Notes: a model not told the origin generated them from the letters alone. A stretch of DNA of 64,000 bases from Nesterenkonia halophila (GCF_009467795.1 NZ_WIAX01000002.1:62001-126000), one strand, 5' to 3'; positions 38,202 to 48,399 are shown, counted from the first letter of the stretch. Translations and numbers: made by a program.

Positions 38202-39651
38202 GGCCGAGGATCAGGCTGATGCCCAGCACCAGGAGGCTGAAGATCCACATGGGGAAGAACGAGTACCGGAAGTGCTTGCCCATGTCGAGGTTGGCCAGCC
38301 CCAGCCCCAGCCACATCGAGGCGTTGAACGGACTGAGGTAGGTGCCGATCACGTTGCCGACGATCACCGTCTGGGTGATGGCCAGCGTGCTCACTCCGGC
38401 CTCGGAGCCGATGCCCTCGACCAGCGGCAGCAGCGCGAAGTAGTGCGCGTCGGTGGAGAACAGCAGCTCCAGCGGCAGGCCGACGGCGCCGACGATCAGG
38501 TGCAGCTGCGGCAGCAGCGCCTCGGGCAGCACGCCGATCGCGGCGGAGGCCAGCGCCTCGAGCATGCCGGACTCGGACATGATGCCGAGGAAGCAGCCGG
38601 CGGCGAAGATGATCGAGCCGGTGCCCAGGGCGCTGCCGCCGTGGGCGCGGATGCGGGCCATCTGGTCGGAGACCCGCGGATAGTTCAGCACCAGCGCGCC
38701 GGAGAGAGCGACCATGAAGGCCAGCGACGGCGGCACCACCTGCGAGATCAGCGCGGCGATGACCAGCACCACCAGCGCGGCGTTCATCCACAGCGGGCGT
38801 CGGGCGGCGGTCTCGTCGATCGGGTTGCCGACATCCGAGGAGCCGGGGTGCGAGGAGTCGTCGTCCGCGGGCCCGGTGGCGGACTCGTCGGCCACGCCCC
38901 GGGTGATCGCCGAGTTCGAGGAGGTGAAGCGATCGCGGCCGGCGGCGCCCTCGTCCGCCTCGGCGTGCGAGGATCCCGCCACGCCGACTGTGGCGCCGGC
39001 CAGCTCGGGGTCGTCGGCGGCCACCAGGGCCCGTGTCTCCAGCCGCTTCTTCTCCCGGATGCCCAGCAGCACGGCCATGGCGATCAGCAGCACCAGGGCG
39101 ACGCCCTGCACGGGGATCAGCGAGATCCACAGGTCCACCGGGTCCATGCCGGTGACGCTGGCGGCACGCCCGGTCGGGCCGCCCCAGGGCAGCATGTTCA
39201 GGATGCCCATGCTGGTCGAGACCAGCAGGAAGAGCAGATAGGGGCTCATGCCCAGGTGCCGGTAGAGGGGCAGCAGCGCCGGCAGCGTGATCAGGTAGGT
39301 CGAGGCGCCGGCGCCGTCCAGGTGGCACACCGCCCCGAGCAGGACGGTGCCCACGCAGACGGCGATCACATTGCCGCCGGTGAGTTTCACCGTCGCCCGG
39401 ATCAGCGGGTTGAACAGGCCGACGTCGTTCATCACCCCGAAGAACAGGATCGCGAAGATCAGCATCACCGCGACATCGGCGACGTCGGCGAGTCCGGTGT
39501 CGAAGAACTCGCTGATCTCTCCGGGGCCGAACCCGGCGACCAGCGCTCCGGTGATGGGAATGACGGTCAGGCCGACCACCGGGGCGATGCGCCCCAGGAT
39601 CAGCAGCGTGGTCATGCAGACGATGACGGCCAGGCCGACGATGCTCAGCAT
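38185..39651 (-). CDS. CitMHS-family citrate-metal:H+ symporter
   Basis: 488 aa, 11-12 membrane segments. Residues such as GLFNPLIRATVKLTGGN, CHLDGAGASTYLITLPALLPLYR, MLPWGGPTGRAASV and FSTDAHYFALLPLVEG are those of the CitM/CitH group that imports Mg- or Ca-citrate. A hydrophilic, Asp/Ser/Glu-rich insertion of about 70 residues (around 215-285) is longer than usual in the family. GGAGGAG lies before the ATG. Divergent to a CitA/CitB-like two-component pair, so it is very likely its target. Confidence 0.92.
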   Translation of the reverse strand: MLSIVGLAVIVCMTTLLILGRIAPVVGLTVIPITGALVAGFGPGEISEFFDTGLADVADVAVMLIFAILFFGVMNDVGLFNPLIRATVKLTGGNVIAVCVGTVLLGAVCHLDGAGASTYLITLPALLPLYRHLGMSPYLLFLLVSTSMGILNMLPWGGPTGRAASVTGMDPVDLWISLIPVQGVALVLLIAMAVLLGIREKKRLETRALVAADDPELAGATVGVAGSSHAEADEGAAGRDRFTSSNSAITRGVADESATGPADDDSSHPGSSDVGNPIDETAARRPLWMNAALVVLVIAALISQVVPPSLAFMVALSGALVLNYPRVSDQMARIRAHGGSALGTGSIIFAAGCFLGIMSESGMLEALASAAIGVLPEALLPQLHLIVGAVGLPLELLFSTDAHYFALLPLVEGIGSEAGVSTLAITQTVIVGNVIGTYLSPFNASMWLGLGLANLDMGKHFRYSFFPMWIFSLLVLGISLILGLISWS

Positions 39652-39856
39652 GTCTCCTCCGATGCGAACGGTGCGGCGGGGATCCGGTCCCGGTGCGGGA
39701 CTGTGGCGCGGATCCCCGGTGAGGTCTCCGACACATCCTGAGGGAGGCGTGAGGCGGGTCACGTCGTTGTGCACACAGCCGCGATAATGGTCATAGTGGT
39801 CACGTACATCGCGGGCGGATCGGTCGTCCGCCCGGCCGGCGACGAGGGGAGGACCT

Positions 39857-41581
39857 ATGGCCGCCGCCCGCCGTCGGCGCATCCCGCTGAGTCGCCGGCT
39901 CTTCCTGGTCAATGTGCTGCTGCTCGTCGGCATCGTGCTGGCGGTCGGTTCGCTGTGGTTCGTCCACGAGCGCCGCGAAGTCCAGGTCGAGTACGAACAT
40001 CGCGCGATGACCATGGCCGAGACGGTCGCGGCCATGCCGCGGGTGCGCGAGGATCTCACCGCCGAGGACCCCTCCGAGACGCTGGCGCCGCTGGCCGAGA
40101 CGCTGCGACAGGCCTCGGGATTCCGCTACATCGTCATCGTCGACCGCCACGGCATCCGCCAGTCCCATCCGGTCGAAGAGGCCATCGGCAAGCCTCCGCA
40201 CACCGATCCGACCCCGGTGTTGGCGGGCGAGACCTGGACGGGCACCGAGCGCGGCCCCGCGGGGCTGACGCTGCGCGCCCGCGTGCCCGTCCGCGCAGAC
40301 GACGGAGAGACGGTCACCGGCTACGTCTCCGCCGGGATCCTCGCCGGCGACGTGCGCGTCGCCTCGCGCGAGGACATCCCGTACATCCTCGGCGTCTCCG
40401 GGCTGGTCCTGCTGCTCGGCGGGGGAGGGGCGCATCTGCTGGCCCGCCGCATCCGGGCCCAGACCCGCGGACTGGAGCCGGAACAGATCGCCGAGCTGCT
40501 CGACAGCCGTGAAGCCCTGCTGCACGCCATCGGCGACGGCGTGCTGGCCCTCGACCATGCCGGACGCATCGTGCTGGCCAACCCGCCGGCGCGGCGGCTG
40601 CTCGGACTGCCCGCCGAGGATGCGGAGGTGCTGGGGCGCTCGCCGCGGCAGGTGGGGCTCGACGAGGATCTCGCGACGGCGCTGGTCGACGGGCCGGGTG
40701 GACAGGCCGGGCACGCCGCGGAGCCGGGATCCGAGGACGCGGGCGAGCTGCTCGCCGCCGGCGACCGGATCCTGATCTGCCGGCGCCGTCGGGTGCGCCC
40801 CGAGGAGCCCGACGGCGGCACCGTCATCACGCTGCGCGACCAGACCGACCTGCGCCGGCTGGCCGAGCAGCTCGACGGCGCCCAGACCGTCACCCGCGGG
40901 CTGCGCGCCCAGCGTCACGAGTTCGCCAACCGGATCCACACCATCGCCGGGATGCTCGAGCTCGGCGCGGTGGACCGGGCCCGGGCTTTCGTCGCGGAGC
41001 TGTCGGCCGAGACCACGCGCGACGGCGCCGAGATCGCCGAGCGACTGGCCGACCCCGCCGTCGCGGCGCTGACGCTGGCGAAGGCCGCCCAGGCCGCCGA
41101 GCGGCAGGTCGAGTTCACCCTGGTCGAACTGAGCAGCCTGCCCGACGACCTCGAGCCCGGGCTGCGCGACGACCTGCTGCTGATCGTCGGCAACCTGGTT
41201 GACAACGCCCTGGACGCCGCCGGAGCCCGCGGGCGCGTGGAGCTGCTCGTCCGGCAGCACGCGCTCGAGGGCCGGCGGGTCGTCGAGATCCGGGTGACCG
41301 ACTCCGGGCCGGGACTGGCCGCGGGGCAGGAGCAGGTCTTCGCCGCCGGGTTCAGCACCAAGTCTGCAGCCGGCGAATCCGACCGCGGACTGGGCCTGGC
41401 GCTGGTCCGGCAGGCCTGCCGGCGACGCGGCGGCGACGTCGTCGTCGACGTCGAGGAGGAGACGACGTTCAGCGCGTACGTGCCGCGCGAGCGGCAGGAG
41501 ACCCCGGAGCCGGCGGAACCGTCGGAGCCGTCGAAGCCGGGCGGCGCGCCCGTCCCGGAGGACCAGGAGGAGGACCGATGA
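39857..41581 (+). CDS. CitA/DcuS-family sensor histidine kinase
   Basis: 574 aa. TM1 at 16-36, extracytoplasmic PAS-like sensor about 40-172 (YIVIVDRHGIRQSHP), TM2 at 176-196, cytoplasmic PAS about 215-330, then RGLRAQRHEFANRIHTI with His354 as phosphorylation site, N box NLVDNALDAA, and G boxes DSGPGL and DRGLGLALV. These features identify the citrate/C4-dicarboxylate class. It should sense citrate or a related acid and phosphorylate the response regulator, with which it overlaps (ATGA). The Pro/Glu-rich tail is disordered. Confidence 0.93.
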   Translation: MAAARRRRIPLSRRLFLVNVLLLVGIVLAVGSLWFVHERREVQVEYEHRAMTMAETVAAMPRVREDLTAEDPSETLAPLAETLRQASGFRYIVIVDRHGIRQSHPVEEAIGKPPHTDPTPVLAGETWTGTERGPAGLTLRARVPVRADDGETVTGYVSAGILAGDVRVASREDIPYILGVSGLVLLLGGGGAHLLARRIRAQTRGLEPEQIAELLDSREALLHAIGDGVLALDHAGRIVLANPPARRLLGLPAEDAEVLGRSPRQVGLDEDLATALVDGPGGQAGHAAEPGSEDAGELLAAGDRILICRRRRVRPEEPDGGTVITLRDQTDLRRLAEQLDGAQTVTRGLRAQRHEFANRIHTIAGMLELGAVDRARAFVAELSAETTRDGAEIAERLADPAVAALTLAKAAQAAERQVEFTLVELSSLPDDLEPGLRDDLLLIVGNLVDNALDAAGARGRVELLVRQHALEGRRVVEIRVTDSGPGLAAGQEQVFAAGFSTKSAAGESDRGLGLALVRQACRRRGGDVVVDVEEETTFSAYVPRERQETPEPAEPSEPSKPGGAPVPEDQEEDR

Positions 41582-42264
41582 TCCGCGTGCTGATCGTCGA
41601 CGACGACGCCCGCGTCGCGCAGAACCACCGGGAGCTGGTGGACTCGACGGCCGGCTTCGAGGTCGTCGACGTCGAACACACCGCCGCCTCGGCCGTGGCG
41701 GCCGTCCAGCGCCACGCCCCGGACCTGGTGCTTCTCGACCTCTTCCTGCCCGATCGCCCCGGACTGGACGTGCTGCGCGAGATGCGCGGCCCCGGCCAGG
41801 CCACCGGCGCCGGGCTGGTCGACGTCGTCGTCATCACCGCGCTGCGCGAGCTCGCCCATGTGCGCACCGCCCTGCAGTCCGGGGCGCTGCACTACCTGCT
41901 CAAGCCCTTCCCGCTGGCCACGCTGCGCGAGGTGCTGGAGCGCTACGCGGCGATGCGGCGGACCGCCGATCGGCTGAGCACCGTCACCCAGGGCGACGTC
42001 GACCAGCTGATCTCGCTGCTGCGGCCGACGCCCTCGGCCGCGCTGCCCAAGGGCCTGACGGCGACGACGGCGACGTTGGTGGCCGAGACGCTGCGCGGCG
42101 CCGCCGGCGACCTCTCCGCCGCCGAAGTCTCCGAGGCGACGGGAATCGCCCGCGTGACGGCCCGCCGCTATCTGGAGCACCTGTGCACCGAGAAGCGGGC
42201 CGAGCTGCGGCTGCAGTACGGCTCGGCCGGCCGCCCGGAGCACCGATACCGCTGGGCGAACTGA
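41578..42264 (+). CDS. CitB/DcuR-family response regulator
   Basis: 228 aa. Receiver domain with VDDDARVAQ at the start, phospho-acceptor Asp54 in LLDLFLPDRPG and Lys in LLKPFPL. C-terminal helix-turn-helix: LSAAEVSEATGIARVTARRYLEHLCTEKRAEL. Phosphorylated by the upstream kinase, it should activate the divergent CitMHS gene. Transmitter and receiver genes overlap, showing a coupled pair. Confidence 0.93.
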   Translation: MIRVLIVDDDARVAQNHRELVDSTAGFEVVDVEHTAASAVAAVQRHAPDLVLLDLFLPDRPGLDVLREMRGPGQATGAGLVDVVVITALRELAHVRTALQSGALHYLLKPFPLATLREVLERYAAMRRTADRLSTVTQGDVDQLISLLRPTPSAALPKGLTATTATLVAETLRGAAGDLSAAEVSEATGIARVTARRYLEHLCTEKRAELRLQYGSAGRPEHRYRWAN

Positions 42265-42348
42265 GCGCGGCATCCCGCGCGGCGGGCGCCGACGGCCGCC
42301 GCGGTGTCCGGCGCCGGCGGCGAGCAGGCGTCGTCTCGACGTGCCCAG

Positions 42349-42354
42349 TAGACT
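42349..42354 (+). promoter_or_regulatory. TAGACT -10 upstream of gatC
   Basis: TAGACT 49 bases before the gatC ATG; transcription would start near 42361, giving a leader of about 42 nt ending in GAGGGAGC. Confidence 0.4.
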
Positions 42355-42402
42355 GGCGTCGACCCATTCCGATCTTTCCCCTACATGTCTCGAGGGAGCT
42401 GC

Positions 42403-42699
42403 ATGTCTGAGATCTCGCGCGCCGACGTCGAGCATCTTGCGAAACTCGCCCATATCAGCATGACCGACGAGGAGCTCACCACGATGGCCGGCGAGCTCGA
42501 CGTCATCGTCGACTCGGTCAAGAAGGTCTCGGAGGCCGTCGACGCCGACGTGCCGGCGACCAGCCACCCGCTGCCGCTGACCAACGTCTTCCGCCGCGAC
42601 GAGGTCGGCGAGATGCTGACCGCCGAGCAGGCGCTGAGCAATGCGCCGGACGCCGAGGACGGGCGCTTCAAGGTCCCCGCGATCCTGGACGAGGAGTGA
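42403..42699 (+). CDS. gatC: Asp-tRNA(Asn)/Glu-tRNA(Gln) amidotransferase subunit C
   Basis: 98 aa. [21 protein letters not shown] at the N-terminus and TNVFRRDEV then GRFKVPAIL at the C-terminus are the GatC family pattern. GatC holds GatA and GatB together. Start chosen at MSEIS with GAGGGAGC before it. Followed by gatA after 8 bases. Confidence 0.95.
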   Translation: MSEISRADVEHLAKLAHISMTDEELTTMAGELDVIVDSVKKVSEAVDADVPATSHPLPLTNVFRRDEVGEMLTAEQALSNAPDAEDGRFKVPAILDEE

Positions 42700-42707
42700 G
42701 GCGAGCG

Positions 42708-44264
42708 ATGACTGCAGAGATCACCCGACTGACCGCCGCGCAGATGGCGGCGAAGCTGGCCGCCGGCGAGATCACCTCCGTCGAGCTGGTGCGCGCCCAC
42801 CTGGACCGCATCGACGCCGTCGACGGCGGCGAGGCCGGCCTGAACGCCTTCATCCACGTCTCCCGCGACGAGGCGCTGGCCACCGCTGAGGAGGTCGACG
42901 CCGTCCGCGCGGCCGGCGGCGCCGAAGCCGAGGCGCTGCACCCGCTGGCCGGGGTGCCGATCGCGGTCAAGGATCTGATCGTCACCGTCGGCCAGCCGAC
43001 CACCGCCGGCTCGAGGATGCTCGAGGACTGGGTGAGCCCCTACGACGCCACCGTCGTCGAGCGGATCCGCGCGGCGAAGCTGCCGATCCTGGGCAAGACC
43101 AACCTCGACGAGTTCGCCATGGGCTCCTCCACCGAGCACTCAGCCTACGGAGTGACCCGCAACCCCTGGGACACCGACCGCATCCCCGGCGGCTCGGGCG
43201 GCGGCTCGGCCGCCGCCGTCGCGGCCTTCGAAGCCCCGCTGGCCCTGGGAACCGACACCGGCGGCTCCATCCGCCAGCCCGGCGCGGTCACCGGCACAGT
43301 GGGCACCAAGCCCACCTACGGCTCGGTCTCGCGCTACGGGGCCATCGCGATGGCCTCCTCGCTGGACCAGATCGGCCCGGTGGCCCGCACCACCGAGGAC
43401 GCGGCCCTGCTGCACGAGCTGATCGCCGGCCACGATCCGAAGGACTCCACGTCGCTGCCCGACGAGGTCCCGGCCTTCGGGGCGGCGGCGCGGACCACGG
43501 ACGTCTCCGGCCTGCGGATCGGCGTCATCAAGCAGCTGCAGGGCGAGGGCTACCAGGAGGGCGTGCTCGCGCGCTTCCAGGAGTCGCTGGACGCGCTGCG
43601 CGCCGCGGGTGCGGAGATCGTCGAGGTCGACTGCCCGAGCTTCGAGCACGCGCTGAGCGCCTACTACCTGATCATGCCCTCGGAGGCGTCCTCGAACCTG
43701 GCCCGTTTCGACGGCGTGCGCTACGGCACGCGCGTCGAGCCCGAGGACGGGCCGCTGACCATCGAGCGCGTGATGGGCGCGACCCGGGCGGCCGGCTTCG
43801 GCGACGAGGTCAAGCGGCGCATCATCCTGGGCACCTACGCGCTCTCGGCCGGCTACTACGACGCCTACTACGGCTCGGCGCAGAAGGTGCGCACGTTGAT
43901 CCAGCGCGACTTCGCCGCCGCCTTCGAGCAGGCCGACGTGCTGATCTCGCCGACGGCGCCGACAGTGGCCTTCCCGCTGGGCGAGAAGCTGGACGACCCG
44001 CTGGCGATGTACCTCAACGACGTCGCCACCATCCCGGCGAACCTCGCCGGCATCCCCGGCATCTCGGTGCCCGGCGGGCTGGCCTCCGACGGGGACGGCG
44101 CCGCGCTGCCGGTGGGGATCCAGTTCCTGGCTCCGGCCCGCGAGGACGCCCGGGTCTACCGCGCCGCCGGCGCCCTGGAGGCTCTGCTGTCCGCCGACGC
44201 CGAGCCCCTCTGGGCCCGTGCCCCCGAGCTGCCGACCGCCGCGGCCCAGACCGCAGGAGAGTGA
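42708..44264 (+). CDS. gatA: Amidotransferase subunit A (glutaminase)
   Basis: 518 aa. Amidase signature with catalytic Lys88 (PIAVKDLI), cis-Ser163 in [12 protein letters not shown], and nucleophile Ser187 in [10 protein letters not shown]. It liberates ammonia from glutamine and channels it to GatB to amidate misacylated Glu-tRNA(Gln) or Asp-tRNA(Asn). ATG preferred to a GTG four codons upstream. Confidence 0.96.
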   Translation: MTAEITRLTAAQMAAKLAAGEITSVELVRAHLDRIDAVDGGEAGLNAFIHVSRDEALATAEEVDAVRAAGGAEAEALHPLAGVPIAVKDLIVTVGQPTTAGSRMLEDWVSPYDATVVERIRAAKLPILGKTNLDEFAMGSSTEHSAYGVTRNPWDTDRIPGGSGGGSAAAVAAFEAPLALGTDTGGSIRQPGAVTGTVGTKPTYGSVSRYGAIAMASSLDQIGPVARTTEDAALLHELIAGHDPKDSTSLPDEVPAFGAAARTTDVSGLRIGVIKQLQGEGYQEGVLARFQESLDALRAAGAEIVEVDCPSFEHALSAYYLIMPSEASSNLARFDGVRYGTRVEPEDGPLTIERVMGATRAAGFGDEVKRRIILGTYALSAGYYDAYYGSAQKVRTLIQRDFAAAFEQADVLISPTAPTVAFPLGEKLDDPLAMYLNDVATIPANLAGIPGISVPGGLASDGDGAALPVGIQFLAPAREDARVYRAAGALEALLSADAEPLWARAPELPTAAAQTAGE

Positions 44265-44272
44265 GGACTTCC

Positions 44273-45787
44273 ATGACTGAGACGCTCCCCGACGCCGCTC
44301 CGCTGTCCTTCGAGGACGCGCTGGAGCAGTTCGACCCGGTCCTCGGCTTCGAGGTCCACGTCGAACTGAACACCGCCACCAAGATGTTCTCCGCGGCGCC
44401 GAACGCCTTCGGCGACGAGCCGAACACCAACGTCAGCCCGGTCTGCCTGGGCCTGCCGGGCGCGCTGCCGGTGGTCAACGAGAAGGCCGTGGAGTCGGCG
44501 ATCCGGCTCGGCCTGGCGCTGAACTGCGACATCGCCGAGTCCTGCCGCTTCGCGCGCAAGCAGTACTTCTACCCGGACACTCCGAAGAACTGGCAGACCT
44601 CGCAGTACGACGAGCCCATCGCCCACGACGGCTGGCTGGACGTCGAGCTCGACGACGGCGAGATCTTCCGCGTGGAGATCGAGCGCGCCCACATGGAGGA
44701 GGACGCGGGCAAGTTGACCCACCAGGGCGGCTCCGGCCGGATCCAGGGCGCGGACTCCTCGCTGGTGGACTACAACCGCGCCGGCGTGCCGCTGATCGAG
44801 ATCGTCACCAAGCCGATCGTCGGCGCCGGCTCCCGGGCCCCGGAGATCGCGCGGGCCTACGTCAGCGCCATCCGCGACGTGGTCAAGGCTCTGGACATCT
44901 CAGACGCGAGGATGGAGCGCGGCAACGTCCGCTGCGACGCCAACGTCTCGCTGATGCCCAAGGACGGCGACGCCTTCGGCACCCGGTCGGAGACCAAGAA
45001 CGTCAACTCCATGCGTGCCGTCGAGCACGCCGTCACCTTCGAGATCCGCCGCCACGCTGGTGTGCTCGCCGCCGGCGGGTCGATCGTGCAGGAGACCCGC
45101 CACTGGAAGGAGGAGACCCGGACCACCAGCTCGGGCCGTCCCAAGTCCGACGCCGACGACTACCGGTACTTCCCGGAGCCGGACCTGGTGCCGATCGTCT
45201 CCTCGCCCGCGTGGATCGAGCAGCTGCGCACCACGCTGCCCGAGCCGCCGGCCGAGCGCCGCCGTCGGCTGCGCGAGTCGTGGGGCTACTCCGACGCGGA
45301 GTTCCGCGACGTCGTCGCCGCCGGGCTGCTCGACGAGATCGAGGAGACGGTGGGCTCCGGGGCCTCCCCGGCCACCGCCCGCAAGTGGTGGATGGGCGAG
45401 ATCTCCCGGCTGGCCAACGCCCGCGACGTCGAGCCGACGGCGCTGGGCGTGCAGTCGGCGACGATCATCGAGCTCGCCGGCCTCATCGACGAGGGGAAGA
45501 TCAACGACAAGATCGCCCGGCAGGTGCTGGAGTTCCACCTCGACGGCGAGGGCTCGCCGGCCGAGATCGTCTCCGCCCGCGGCCTGGAGGTCGTCTCGGA
45601 CGACGGGGCGCTGACCGCCGCGGTGGAGAAGGCCATGGCCGAGAACCCCGACGTGGTCGAGAAGGTCGCCGCCGGCAAGCTCAAGGCCATCGGCGCGCTC
45701 ATCGGTCCGGTCATGAAGGAGACCCAGGGCCAGGCCGATGCGGGCAAGGTCCGCGAGATCGTCATGGAGAAGCTGGGAGTCTCCTGA
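44273..45787 (+). CDS. gatB: Amidotransferase subunit B
   Basis: 504 aa. LGFEVHVELNTATKMFS, YFYPDTPKNWQTSQYDEP, EEDAGKLTHQG, VDYNRAGVPLIEIVTKP and RSETKNVNSMRAVEHAV are GatB hallmarks; the C-terminal YqeY-like helical domain (GKLKAIGALIGPVMKETQGQADAG) binds tRNA. Activates the tRNA-bound acid with ATP and receives ammonia. Completes the gatCAB operon. Confidence 0.96.
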   Translation: MTETLPDAAPLSFEDALEQFDPVLGFEVHVELNTATKMFSAAPNAFGDEPNTNVSPVCLGLPGALPVVNEKAVESAIRLGLALNCDIAESCRFARKQYFYPDTPKNWQTSQYDEPIAHDGWLDVELDDGEIFRVEIERAHMEEDAGKLTHQGGSGRIQGADSSLVDYNRAGVPLIEIVTKPIVGAGSRAPEIARAYVSAIRDVVKALDISDARMERGNVRCDANVSLMPKDGDAFGTRSETKNVNSMRAVEHAVTFEIRRHAGVLAAGGSIVQETRHWKEETRTTSSGRPKSDADDYRYFPEPDLVPIVSSPAWIEQLRTTLPEPPAERRRRLRESWGYSDAEFRDVVAAGLLDEIEETVGSGASPATARKWWMGEISRLANARDVEPTALGVQSATIIELAGLIDEGKINDKIARQVLEFHLDGEGSPAEIVSARGLEVVSDDGALTAAVEKAMAENPDVVEKVAAGKLKAIGALIGPVMKETQGQADAGKVREIVMEKLGVS

Positions 45788-45794
45788 GCTGTCC

Positions 45795-46628
45795 ATGACG
45801 CATCGCAAGTCCGTCCCCGCCGACCGCCCCGAGGCCGCGCTGGTCGAGGCCGCCGGACTGCGCTGGCTCGCCGAGCCGGCGCCGTCCGGCGGCGCGGCCG
45901 TCGTCGGCGTCGAGGCCGCCGCCGACGGGCTCCTGGAGCTGGAGGAGATCGTCGAGGCCCGCCCGGATCCGCAGGCGGCCGAGGCCTTCGGGGCCGCGCT
46001 GGCGATCACGCACGGCTCGCTCGCCGCGCACGGTCAGCCCCCGCGCTTCGGCGCGCTGCCGGAGGAGCACCCCGCCGGCGTCGCCCCGTTCTTCGGTCCG
46101 GCCGAGGACCTGCGCGACGTCGGCGCCGGCACCCATGACTCCTGGGGCGCCTTCCACGCCGGCGAGCGACTCGACCCGCTGCTCGCCGAGCTGGACGCCG
46201 CGCCCTGGCCCGCCGACGGCGACTCCCGTCGACTGCTGCAGCGTGTCCGCGACCGGATCGCCTCCGGCGCGCTGGACGACGACGAGCCGCCGGCGCGGAT
46301 CCACGGCGATCTGTGGTCCGGCAACGTGCTCTGGCGCACCGCCCCGGCCGAGCGCGGCCGGGGGAGCGGCGCCGTCGAGGCGGTGCTCATCGATCCAGCC
46401 GCCCACGCCGGTCATCGCGAGGCCGACCTGGCGATGCTGCGGCTGTTCGGGCTGCCGCATCTGGACCGGGTGATGCAGGGGTATCAGCGCACCGCCCCGC
46501 TGCGCGACGGTGTGGAGGACCGCGTGCCGCTGCACCAGCTCTTCCCGCTGCTCGCCCACTGGGCGCTCTTCGGGCCCGGATACGCCGCGCCCACGCTGCG
46601 GGCGGCCGAGTCCGCCCTGCGGCTCTGA
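45795..46628 (+). CDS. Fructosamine kinase-family protein
   Basis: 277 aa. Kinase-like fold with catalytic loop RIHGDLWSGNVLW and metal motif LIDPAAHAGHREADLAM. This family phosphorylates fructosamines or ribulosamines formed by sugar attack on amines, which destabilises them (protein deglycation). Begins 7 bases after gatB; the LMW phosphatase follows. In several bacteria such kinases neighbour a LMW phosphatase, which matches here. N-terminal lobe shorter than in eukaryotic FN3K. Confidence 0.88.
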   Translation: MTHRKSVPADRPEAALVEAAGLRWLAEPAPSGGAAVVGVEAAADGLLELEEIVEARPDPQAAEAFGAALAITHGSLAAHGQPPRFGALPEEHPAGVAPFFGPAEDLRDVGAGTHDSWGAFHAGERLDPLLAELDAAPWPADGDSRRLLQRVRDRIASGALDDDEPPARIHGDLWSGNVLWRTAPAERGRGSGAVEAVLIDPAAHAGHREADLAMLRLFGLPHLDRVMQGYQRTAPLRDGVEDRVPLHQLFPLLAHWALFGPGYAAPTLRAAESALRL

Positions 46629-46709
46629 CGGGGACGATCCGTCGCTCCGGACGCGCCGGAGCCGCCCGATCCGTCTGTTCCGACCACTCCGCTCACCAGA
46701 GAGGACCGC

Positions 46710-47282
46710 ATGACCTTCACCGTGCTGACCGTGTGCACCGGCAACATCTGCCGCTCGCCGGCGATGGAACGGCTGCTCGCCCGCGCCGTCGCCGACGCGC
46801 CGGATGTCCGAGTGCATTCTGGCGGGACCTTCGCCCACGACGGCGAGGACATGCAGCCGCCGATGAAGCGGCGGGTAGCCGCCGCCGGGGCCGCCGTGGA
46901 CGACTTCGTCGCCGAGCAGGTCACCGCGGCGATGATCGAGGAGTCGGATCTGATCCTCACCGCCACCCGGGTCCACGTCGCCGACCTGCTCGACGAGGTG
47001 CCCCAGGCGGCCGAGCGGACCTTCACCATCCGCGAGCTCGGGCGCCTGCTCGAGCACGTCGACGCCGCCCAGCTGGACGACGCCGTGGGCGCGGGCGCCT
47101 CGATCGCCGACCGCTTCGCCGCCGTCGTGCCGCTGCTCGACGCCGCGCGCTCATCGGCGGGGCCGGCCGGCCGCGACGACGACGTCGTCGACCCGTACCT
47201 GTTGTCCGAGTCGGTCTACGACGAGTCCTTCGCCCAGATCAGCGACCCCACAGAAGGGCTGGTCGAGCTCGTCCGCGGCTGA
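46710..47282 (+). CDS. Low-molecular-weight protein-tyrosine-phosphatase-like
   Basis: 190 aa, starting with the P-loop VCTGNICRSPAMERLLA: Cys9 nucleophile, Arg15. The general acid is in DPYLLSESVYDES, the D-P form. It cleaves phosphate from tyrosine (or arginine or sugar) and has a Leu/Glu-rich insertion that lengthens it beyond the typical 150-160 aa. With the fructosamine kinase upstream it could work on phosphorylated sugars or adducts (context inference). Confidence 0.85.
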   Translation: MTFTVLTVCTGNICRSPAMERLLARAVADAPDVRVHSGGTFAHDGEDMQPPMKRRVAAAGAAVDDFVAEQVTAAMIEESDLILTATRVHVADLLDEVPQAAERTFTIRELGRLLEHVDAAQLDDAVGAGASIADRFAAVVPLLDAARSSAGPAGRDDDVVDPYLLSESVYDESFAQISDPTEGLVELVRG

Positions 47283-47285
47283 GCC

Positions 47286-47320
47286 GGGCGGCTGAGCTGG
47301 GCGGCGGAGCTCAGCCGCCC
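47286..47320. terminator. Bidirectional hairpin between convergent genes
   Basis: Perfect 13-base arms GGGCGGCTGAGCT (47286-47298) and AGCTCAGCCGCCC (47308-47320), 9-base loop. It overlaps the stop of the CPBP gene and follows the phosphatase stop, so it can serve both strands. Confidence 0.7.
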
Positions 47321-48150
47321 AGCAGGGCGCCGAGTCCGGTGGCCTGCAGCACCAGCGGGAACGCCAGGAAGGCCACCGCGTCGAGCAGCACGTGGGCGAT
47401 CACCAGCGGCATGATCCGGCCGGTGCGCAGATACAGCGCGCCGAAGATCAGTCCCATCAGCAGATTGCCGATCCCCGGTCCGACCCCCTGATAGAGGTGA
47501 TAAGCCCCGCGGATCACGGCGGAGAGCACCACGAGCACCCAGGGCGAGGTGCGCGGGGCCAGCCGCCGGCAGCGGTCGAGGAACCAGCCGACCATGATGA
47601 TCTCCTCGACCAGCCCGTGGCGCAGCGCGGCCAGCAGCAGCACCGCCGGGGTCCACCAGTGGGCGGCGACGTCGGCGGGGACGAGCTCGGCGGTGATGCC
47701 CAGGCTGCGGCCGGCCAGATAGACCAGCAGCGTGCCGCCGCCGACGAGGCCGAAGAGGCCCAGCCCGACGGCGATGTCGAGCCCGGGCCGGCGCAGATCC
47801 AGTCCGAGCCTCCGGAACGGGTGCGGCGAGCCGCCGGCACGGTGCAGGTGCAGGAGGAACAGCGCCAGCGCGGCCGGCGCGAGGGCGAAGACGCTGTCGA
47901 GGACCTGGTAGGCGGCGTCGAAGATCTCCAGCCGCGACTGGGCGGTCTGCACTGTGGCGGTCTGCTCGCCCAGCGGGCCCCGCGACAGGCGTTCGGCCAG
48001 CTCGAGCACGGCATAGACGGCGCTGCGGCCCAGCGAGAGCGCCAGCACCAGGACCAGCTCGATGATCAGCAGCCGGCGCGTGCCCGCATCGAGCGGTGCG
48101 GCCGGTGCGGCGTCGGGCGGGGGAGTCCTGCGATCCACGCCGGTCAGCAT
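47311..48150 (-). CDS. CPBP-family intramembrane metalloprotease
   Basis: 279 aa with about seven membrane segments. Catalytic motifs HGLVEEIIMVGWFLDR, GAYHLYQG and HVLLDAVAFLAF fit the CAAX-prenyl-protease/bacteriocin-processing family (Abi). The Glu-Glu pair and two His would hold the zinc-activated water. Unlike many members the Arg after EE is not within five residues. Role unknown; such proteases process peptides or defend against them. The start is uncertain: no ribosome-binding site is visible before the ATG at 48150, and a GTG four codons in is possible. Confidence 0.8.
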   Translation of the reverse strand: MLTGVDRRTPPPDAAPAAPLDAGTRRLLIIELVLVLALSLGRSAVYAVLELAERLSRGPLGEQTATVQTAQSRLEIFDAAYQVLDSVFALAPAALALFLLHLHRAGGSPHPFRRLGLDLRRPGLDIAVGLGLFGLVGGGTLLVYLAGRSLGITAELVPADVAAHWWTPAVLLLAALRHGLVEEIIMVGWFLDRCRRLAPRTSPWVLVVLSAVIRGAYHLYQGVGPGIGNLLMGLIFGALYLRTGRIMPLVIAHVLLDAVAFLAFPLVLQATGLGALLGG

Positions 48151-48399
48151 ATCGCGAGGGTCAGCGCGTCCCCGCCGTCGGGGTGCGGGAGCCGCGGGCG
48201 CGCGTCGATCCGGACGGCGCGGCGCTGATGCCACACGACTGAAACATCCGGGTGCTACTCTTCTCCGCGAGACTCGCTGTGAGTCATGACACATGCAGCG
48301 TAGACGGCGGGCACCGTTCACATCCGAACGGGAGCCGGCGAGGGCGTCGGAGATCCCGGCCCGCCGCCGTCGTCGACGCGCGAGAGAGGGAAGCACAGC

